DNA of 64,000 nucleotides, from the NCBI GenBank assembly GCA_046350295.1, contig JAXMAR010000031.1:1-64000 (forward strand), read 5' to 3'. How positions within the stretch are numbered: the first letter of the stretch is position 1; every line of letters begins with the position of its first letter. Positions 59,370 to 64,000 of the stretch are shown here, piece after piece. The DNA is from JAXMAR01 sp046350295 (lineage in GTDB: Bacteria > Planctomycetota > Planctomycetia > Gemmatales > Gemmataceae). The position numbers were made by a program, and so were the translations under genes. Under the pieces are notes generated by a model that saw nothing but the letters and a program-made list of their open reading frames with translations, did not search any database and was not told where the DNA came from.

Positions 59370-60263
59370 ATGCGACGCGTTCACGCCATCATCATTGTCG
59401 TCCTTGTCGCGCTCGGCGCCGGGGCGCTCTTCGTCTTCATCGCGCGGAACCGAGCCCGCGCGGCGTACGTCACCTGCGCCGAGAACCTGCGCCGGCAGGG
59501 CGTGGCGATGTATATCCGGGTGGACTTGAAGCCCGAGGAGGTGCGCGCGGGCAAGGTGGGGCTCGGCGGCCCGGGCTCGCTGCCCGCGGCCCGAATCACC
59601 ACCGGGTACGCGACCTGGGCTGTGCAGCTCGCTCCGTTTTTCAAGACAGACAGCGAGCTCGGGAAATGGGACCTCAGCCTGCCGTTCGTCGATCAACCGC
59701 AGACCGTGCGCGAGACGTCGCTCGCCGTCTTCCTTTGCCCGGCGCGCTCCCGCTCCTCCCTGATCTTCAGCGGCAAGGATGGCAGCGGCGCCGTCGGCGA
59801 CTACGCCTGCGCCTCCGGGGCCGGCGATCCCGAAGCTCCCTGGAGCGGCCCCAACGCCGACGGCGCGATCATCGAAGGGGAAGTGGACAAGCGCGACGGC
59901 AAGCGCATCGTCAAGTGGCATAGCCGCACCGGCTTTGTCGACCTCGTCGAGGACGAGAAACGTGGTTCGACCGGGCGCGGCCTCGCCTATACCATCCTCA
60001 TCGGCGAGAAGCACGTGCCCCGCGACGGCCTGCTCACGCTCGAGGCGGGGGACGGCTCCCTTTACGACGGCCGGCGCCCCAACTGTTACGCTCGCGCCGG
60101 CGGCAAGGGATTTCCCATCGCCGCCGGCCCGGACGCGCCGTATCAGGACAACTTCGGCAGCTACCACGCCGGCTTCGCCCAGTTCATGTTCGCCGACACG
60201 CACGTGGATCGGATGGCGGTCGACATGAGCGAGGAGGTGCTGGGGCGGCTGATCCGGCGCTAG
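59370..60263 (+). CDS. DUF1559-type (pseudopilin-like) protein
   Basis: A 297-residue membrane-anchored protein, a variant of the DUF1559 family very abundant in planctomycetes. The N-terminal helix (about 7-24) lacks the usual prepilin-peptidase FTLIE motif. CAENLRRQGVAMYI matches the family's C-x-NL-x3-G helix, and the end has YHAGFAQFMFADTHVD, a form of the H-x9-DG motif. I chose the ATG at 59370 because AAAGGA precedes it; upstream codons look non-coding. The family role is unknown; a surface or pseudopilus role is assumed from the fold. Confidence 0.78.
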   Translation: MRRVHAIIIVVLVALGAGALFVFIARNRARAAYVTCAENLRRQGVAMYIRVDLKPEEVRAGKVGLGGPGSLPAARITTGYATWAVQLAPFFKTDSELGKWDLSLPFVDQPQTVRETSLAVFLCPARSRSSLIFSGKDGSGAVGDYACASGAGDPEAPWSGPNADGAIIEGEVDKRDGKRIVKWHSRTGFVDLVEDEKRGSTGRGLAYTILIGEKHVPRDGLLTLEAGDGSLYDGRRPNCYARAGGKGFPIAAGPDAPYQDNFGSYHAGFAQFMFADTHVDRMAVDMSEEVLGRLIRR

Positions 60264-60303
60264 CGACGGCAACGTTCGGGGCTCAGCGGCGTCCCCGAAT
60301 GTC

Positions 60304-61545
60304 GTGACGTACCCTCGATTCCCGAAAGACGCATTGCGACAGATGAAACGCTACAAATCCTGGATTCTCACCGATATTCACCACGACCTCTGGCTCGAGT
60401 CCCTCCACACGGGCAGCGAGCATCTGCCGCTGGGGGACGGTCAGGAGTGGCATATCCGCAAGCGGACGCTGCATGGCGGGCTGCGCGACGGCGTCGACCT
60501 CATCGAAGTCAGCAACGGCCCGCTCCAGTTCGCCGTCCTGCCGACGCGCGGCATGGGGCTGTGGCGCGGGGCCTATCGCGGGCTGCCCCTCGGCTGGAAA
60601 GCGCCGCTGCAAGGACCAGCGCACCCCAAGTTCGTCCCCGTCAACGATCGCGGCGGCATCGGCTGGCTCACCGGCTTCGATGAGTGGCTGTGCCGCTGCG
60701 GCCTCGCCTCCAACGGGCCTCCCGGCGAGGACGTTCATGTCGATCGCCACGGCGCCACCCGCCGCGACCTTCTCACTCTCCATGGCCGCATCGCCAACCA
60801 GCCGGCCCACTACGTCGAGGCGCGCGTCAGCCTCGATCCCCCCTTCGAGCTGAGCGTCATCGGTCAGGTGGAGGAGGGCGGCCTGTTCTATCCGCATCTC
60901 CAGCTCACCGCGACCTATACCACCGTCCCCGGCTCCAACCGACTCGTAATCCACGACGTCGTCGAGAACCGCGGCGCCGAACCGGCGGAGATGCAGCTCC
61001 TCTATCACTGCAACCTCGGTATGCCGTTTCTTTCAGCCGGCAGCCGGGTGCTGGCGCCAATCCGCGAGGTCTCCCCGATCAGCGCCCGCGCCGCCGAGGG
61101 GATCAACACGCTCGACACCTACGTCGGCCCGACTCCGGGCTTCGCCGAGCAGGTCTACTGTTACGAGCCGCTCGCCGACGCCGCCGGCCGCACTCTCGCC
61201 CTGCTCTACAATCACGCGGCGGACAAGGGACTGGCCGTGCGCTTCAATCGCCAGGAGCTGCCCTGCTTCACCGTCTGGAAGAACACGGGCGCCATTGAAG
61301 ACGGTTACGTGACGGGTCTGGAGCCGGCCACCAATTTCCCGAACTTCAAGACCTTCGAACGGCAGCAGGGCCGCGTCGTCGTCCTGCCGCCGGGAGGGAA
61401 ATGGGAAACGAGCTGGAGCATCGAGGTATACGATAACGCCGCCGGTGTGGCGAGCGTGCAGAAGGAGATCGTCAGCTTGCAGACGCAGGCGAAGGCGATC
61501 GTCCACCGCCAGCCGCACGCGAAGTTCTCGGCCGCGGCGAAGTAG
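60304..61545 (+). CDS. DUF4432 family aldose-epimerase-like protein
   Basis: A 413-residue galactose mutarotase-like beta-sandwich protein. FAVLPTRGMGLWRGAYRG and WLTGFDEWLCRCGLASNGPP match DUF4432. LTLHGRIANQPAHYVEARVS and LLYHCNLGMPFL supply the His residues expected in the sugar-binding cleft, and GLEPATNFPN is close to the catalytic-Glu region. The substrate is probably a free sugar or sugar acid. A GTG at 60304 gives the full frame; the ATG at 60343 is an alternative because neither has a strong ribosome site. It follows the DUF1559 gene by 40 bases. Confidence 0.8.
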   Translation: MTYPRFPKDALRQMKRYKSWILTDIHHDLWLESLHTGSEHLPLGDGQEWHIRKRTLHGGLRDGVDLIEVSNGPLQFAVLPTRGMGLWRGAYRGLPLGWKAPLQGPAHPKFVPVNDRGGIGWLTGFDEWLCRCGLASNGPPGEDVHVDRHGATRRDLLTLHGRIANQPAHYVEARVSLDPPFELSVIGQVEEGGLFYPHLQLTATYTTVPGSNRLVIHDVVENRGAEPAEMQLLYHCNLGMPFLSAGSRVLAPIREVSPISARAAEGINTLDTYVGPTPGFAEQVYCYEPLADAAGRTLALLYNHAADKGLAVRFNRQELPCFTVWKNTGAIEDGYVTGLEPATNFPNFKTFERQQGRVVVLPPGGKWETSWSIEVYDNAAGVASVQKEIVSLQTQAKAIVHRQPHAKFSAAAK

Positions 61546-61625
61546 CCGCGGGCACGGCACGTTCCATTCATGGGCGGCCAAACGCCCGCCTTGACGACGG
61601 CGTCTCGTTCGGCGATATCATCCCC

Positions 61626-62660
61626 ATGCTTTTCACCCTTGTTCCGCCCGCCGCCGACCCGGCCCCGATCTTCGAGCTGTTTCGCGGGACCTACGCCACC
61701 GAACTGCTGACCGCCGCCGTCGCGCATTTCAACATCTTCGGCCGGCTCGCCCAGGCGCCCGCAACGCAACGCGAGTTGGCCGCCGAGGTCAACCTTGCCG
61801 AGCGGCCCATGACCGTCCTGGTCACGGCGCTGCGCGCCATGGGGCTGATCGCGAGGAACGGAAGCGGTCTCCTGACATTGACAGCTACGGCCCGCGCCCA
61901 CCTCGTGCCCGGCGCAGCCCATGACGTCGGCGACTACATCGGCCTGGCTGCGCAGGCGCCCGGCGTCTTGACGATGGTCGAGCGGCTCAAGACGAACCGG
62001 CCGGCCGACGCGGGGGGCGGAGCCGCCTTCATCTACCGTGACGGCATTGCTTCCGCCATGGAAGCGGAGGAGTCGGCGCGGCACTTCACGCTCGCGCTGG
62101 CGGGCCGGGCCAGGAACGTGGCGCCGGTCCTCGCCGACAAGATCGCGGTGGAGGGGCGCCTCATCGACGTTGCCGGCGGGACCGGCCTTTACAGCATCGC
62201 CTTCCTCCAGCGCCGGCCCCAGCTGCGGGCGACCGTCGTCGATCGTCCGGAAGTCCTCAAGGTCGCCGAGGAAATGGCACGCACGCACGGCGTCGCCGAC
62301 CGCCTGACGCTCCATGCCGCCGACATGTTTCGCGACCCGCTGCCGCGCGGCGAGGCAGTTCTCCTCTCCAACGTGTTGCACGATTGGGACGTGGCGGAGT
62401 GCCGGCTGCTGCTCGAGCGGTGCGCAAAGGCGCTCACGCCGGGAGGGCGTCTTCTCATCCATGACGTCTTTCTCAGCGACGACCTGGACGGCCCGCTGCC
62501 GATCGCTCTCTACTCCGCCGCCCTGTTCACGCTGACCGAGGGCCGGGCCTACAGCGCCGCGGAGTATCGCGGCTGGCTGCGCGAGATGGGGTTGGAGGCC
62601 GGAGACGTCATGCCGACGCTGATCCATTGCGGCGTCCTGAGCGCCTGCGTGGGGCCTTGA
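61626..62660 (+). CDS. O-methyltransferase (COMT/HIOMT-like)
   Basis: A 344-residue SAM-dependent methyltransferase with an N-terminal winged-helix dimerisation domain (about 15-95, TQRELAAEVNLAERPMTVL) and a Rossmann domain. Motif I is LIDVAGGTGLYSIAFL; LSNVLHDWDVAECRLLLE matches the catalytic His region of hydroxyindole/caffeate O-methyltransferases; LTPGGRLLIHDVFL follows. It probably methylates a small hydroxylated molecule. The last 53 bases overlap the convergent AlkD-like gene's end. Confidence 0.83.
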   Translation: MLFTLVPPAADPAPIFELFRGTYATELLTAAVAHFNIFGRLAQAPATQRELAAEVNLAERPMTVLVTALRAMGLIARNGSGLLTLTATARAHLVPGAAHDVGDYIGLAAQAPGVLTMVERLKTNRPADAGGGAAFIYRDGIASAMEAEESARHFTLALAGRARNVAPVLADKIAVEGRLIDVAGGTGLYSIAFLQRRPQLRATVVDRPEVLKVAEEMARTHGVADRLTLHAADMFRDPLPRGEAVLLSNVLHDWDVAECRLLLERCAKALTPGGRLLIHDVFLSDDLDGPLPIALYSAALFTLTEGRAYSAAEYRGWLREMGLEAGDVMPTLIHCGVLSACVGP

Positions 62661-63315
62661 GGCCCGTCTCGAGCTTGTTGCGGACCTCGCGCACGACCCG
62701 GGCCGCGAGCACTTCGCGATTGGCGTGCAAGTACGCCTGAACGACCGCCGGGTCCTTCTTGGCCAGTTCGCGCAGGGCCCAGGAGACGGCCTTCACTACC
62801 ATGTCGTCCCTGTCCTGCTTGACCAGATCGCACACGGCCAGGGTCCGCGCGGCGTCGCCGCTGCCACCCCGTGCCGAGTTGTTGAGAGGAACCGAGCTGA
62901 CCACCGCCACGCGGCGCCACCAGCGATCCGCCGAGGCCGCCCAGCGGTGGATTGCCGCGTCGTCGATGCGGCCGTCGCGCCAGGCCGGCCCGGAAAGATA
63001 ACAGGCAAAGGCGTCCACGCTCCCCCAGTCCGCCGCCCCTTTTCCGAGGCGGCGAAGCTGCGCTACGGTGATGCTCGTCATCGCCCCCGCGTGGTGATGC
63101 AACAGCTCATACACCAGCCAGTGCGGCAAGCTGGTGTCCGCGAGGAGCGCGTGTGCCAGACGAAAGACCACTGCCGGCCGCAGCGTCTCGACGCGCCGCG
63201 TGGCGTCGCGGCGAAGGAGGCGCAGGGTGGGGACCGTTCGATCTCTCGCCGCACAGACCCCGTCACGGATCTCGGCGGCGAGGGCGCGAACGGACGGCGT
63301 GGGCCGACGAGTCAT
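62608..63315 (-). CDS. DNA alkylation repair (AlkD-like) HEAT-repeat protein
   Basis: A 235-residue HEAT-repeat protein similar to AlkD-type DNA glycosylases: LRRLGKGAADWGSVDAF, RWAASADRWWRRVAVVS and KAVSWALRELAKKDPAVVQA are family landmarks. AlkD removes bulky or cationic alkylated bases without base flipping. The Asp/Trp/Arg catalytic trio is plausible (D in WGSVD, W in RWWRR), but I cannot place it exactly. The end overlaps the methyltransferase gene in antisense by 53 bases. Confidence 0.75.
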   Translation of the reverse strand: MTRRPTPSVRALAAEIRDGVCAARDRTVPTLRLLRRDATRRVETLRPAVVFRLAHALLADTSLPHWLVYELLHHHAGAMTSITVAQLRRLGKGAADWGSVDAFACYLSGPAWRDGRIDDAAIHRWAASADRWWRRVAVVSSVPLNNSARGGSGDAARTLAVCDLVKQDRDDMVVKAVSWALRELAKKDPAVVQAYLHANREVLAARVVREVRNKLETGLKAPRRRSGRRNGSASA

Positions 63316-63330
63316 GAATGTGCATTTCTC

Positions 63331-64000
63331 TCAGGGCGCCCCGCCCAGGTCGCGCAGACGCGCCCGGCGCTCGGTCAGAGCCGGCATCGTCAGCGGCTGG
63401 ACGATTTCGTTCCCGGCCAGCTCCATGCCGGTGACGGATTCGATCCAGGCACGCAGCCGTTCGACCGTCCCCTCGACCGGCTGCGGCACAGGGACGCACA
63501 GGGCGGCGCCGTCGCGCTCGGAGGCGAACATGAGGACGGAGCCGTCGGGGCGGAAGGCGAGACGGCGCACGGTGTGGCCCGGGAAAAGTCCCGGGCCGAT
63601 GGAGCGGCCGGAGCCCAGGTCCCAAAGACGGATCGGGCCGTTCAGGCAGCCGGTGGCGAGAATTCTTCCGTCGGGACTGAGCGTCATTCCGAGGACGGAG
63701 CTGTCGTGGAGAAGCGGCGCGGCAAAGAGTTTTCCGGTCTGGAGGTCCCAGGTTTGAGCGAGGCGATCCTCGCCAGCGGTGATGAGTCTGGCGTTATCGG
63801 GAGTGAAAAGCAATGCGAGAATGGAGCCGCCATGCTCCCATTCCTTTACGACCTCGAAAGTCTGCGCCGAGCGGAGGACGACCTTGGCGCGGAGAGGGTC
63901 AAAGAGGTTGCAGGCGCTGGCGAGCCATTTGCCGTCGGCGCTGAAGGCGACGGCGCTCAGGTAAGGTTCGAGCTGGACCTTGTCCCCCATTTTCTCGCCG
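63331..64000 (-). CDS. WD40 repeat protein, C-terminal part (runs off the window)
   Basis: The frame is open to the right edge. At least four WD40 blades are visible, with FSADGKWLASA, FTPDNARLITAGEDRLAQTWD, LSPDGRILATGCLNG and FRPDGSVLMFASE. The end RAWIESVTGMELAGN and RRARLRDLGG matches the tail of long WD40 proteins and protein kinases common in Gemmataceae. The N-terminal part, perhaps a kinase domain, lies outside. An ATG at 63990 is probably internal. Confidence 0.8.
   Translation of the reverse strand, partial: GEKMGDKVQLEPYLSAVAFSADGKWLASACNLFDPLRAKVVLRSAQTFEVVKEWEHGGSILALLFTPDNARLITAGEDRLAQTWDLQTGKLFAAPLLHDSSVLGMTLSPDGRILATGCLNGPIRLWDLGSGRSIGPGLFPGHTVRRLAFRPDGSVLMFASERDGAALCVPVPQPVEGTVERLRAWIESVTGMELAGNEIVQPLTMPALTERRARLRDLGGAP

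Noticed and set aside
60275..60299. Hairpin TTCGGGG/CCCCGAA between DUF1559 and DUF4432 genes
   Set aside because: A seven-bp stem without T-run; too weak to call a terminator.

Overview
This window is GC-rich, densely coded bacterial DNA. Its gene content points to Planctomycetota, most likely Gemmataceae. The evidence is a secreted PPC-domain protein followed by a cytochrome c/WD40 protein, a TIGR03067-type small secreted protein, a DUF1559 protein, an MJ0042-like zinc-ribbon/HEAT-repeat protein, and a WD40 tail of the kind that ends long WD40 proteins and protein kinases in this family. No rRNA, tRNA, CRISPR array or phage module was seen. All assignments come from reading translations and motifs; no database search was run.

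Layout. 0-6.5 kb: PPC and cytochrome c/WD40 secreted proteins, a membrane acyltransferase-like protein and an unknown secreted protein. 6.5-10.8 kb: the accessory part, with paired palindromic repeats, a CPBP-protease pseudogene, an Rpn-type nuclease, a complete IS66-family element with 8-bp target duplication, and a metallophosphoesterase. 10.9-18 kb: DedA membrane protein, a large coiled-coil protein, HAD phosphatase, polytopic membrane protein and an orphan receiver with a terminator-like leader hairpin. 18-22.8 kb: a cupin protein, then a tightly coupled cassette (small gene with an amber codon, HNH protein, mutS2). 22.8-27 kb: repeat-rich non-coding DNA and two divergent genes, each carrying a one-base frameshift (ferritin-like protein, SNF2 ATPase). 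27-28.7 kb: TIGR03067 protein and cyclase family protein. 28.7-35 kb: a minus-strand run of three glycosyltransferases, glgC, hpt and a methyltransferase. 35-39.4 kb: NtrB/NtrC-like two-component pair and a Lys/Gly-rich secreted protein. 39.5-51.5 kb: ppk1, a 1832-residue GH57/DUF3536-TreY fusion, a sugar isomerase, a phosphohexomutase with an in-frame TGA, and mtnA. 51.7-64 kb: zinc-ribbon/HEAT protein, lipoprotein, a coupled beta-propeller-ABC ATPase-permease operon, gamma-glutamyltransferase, DUF1559, DUF4432, O-methyltransferase, AlkD-like protein and a partial WD40 protein.

A shared theme is storage and sugar-phosphate metabolism: GlgC makes ADP-glucose, the TreY fusion would act on alpha-glucan ends, the phosphohexomutase would feed glucose-1-phosphate, and Ppk1 makes polyphosphate. 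The most unusual items are the GH57/DUF3536-TreY fusion, the amber-interrupted gene coupled to HNH and mutS2, the IS66 insertion that falls on a stop codon yet preserves it, the terminator hairpin in the receiver leader, and a 32-bp palindrome family present three times. Several coding lesions (TAG at 19795, frameshift near 24028, frameshift at 25702-25705, TGA at 48699) are either true decay or assembly errors. Raw-read checking would settle which.
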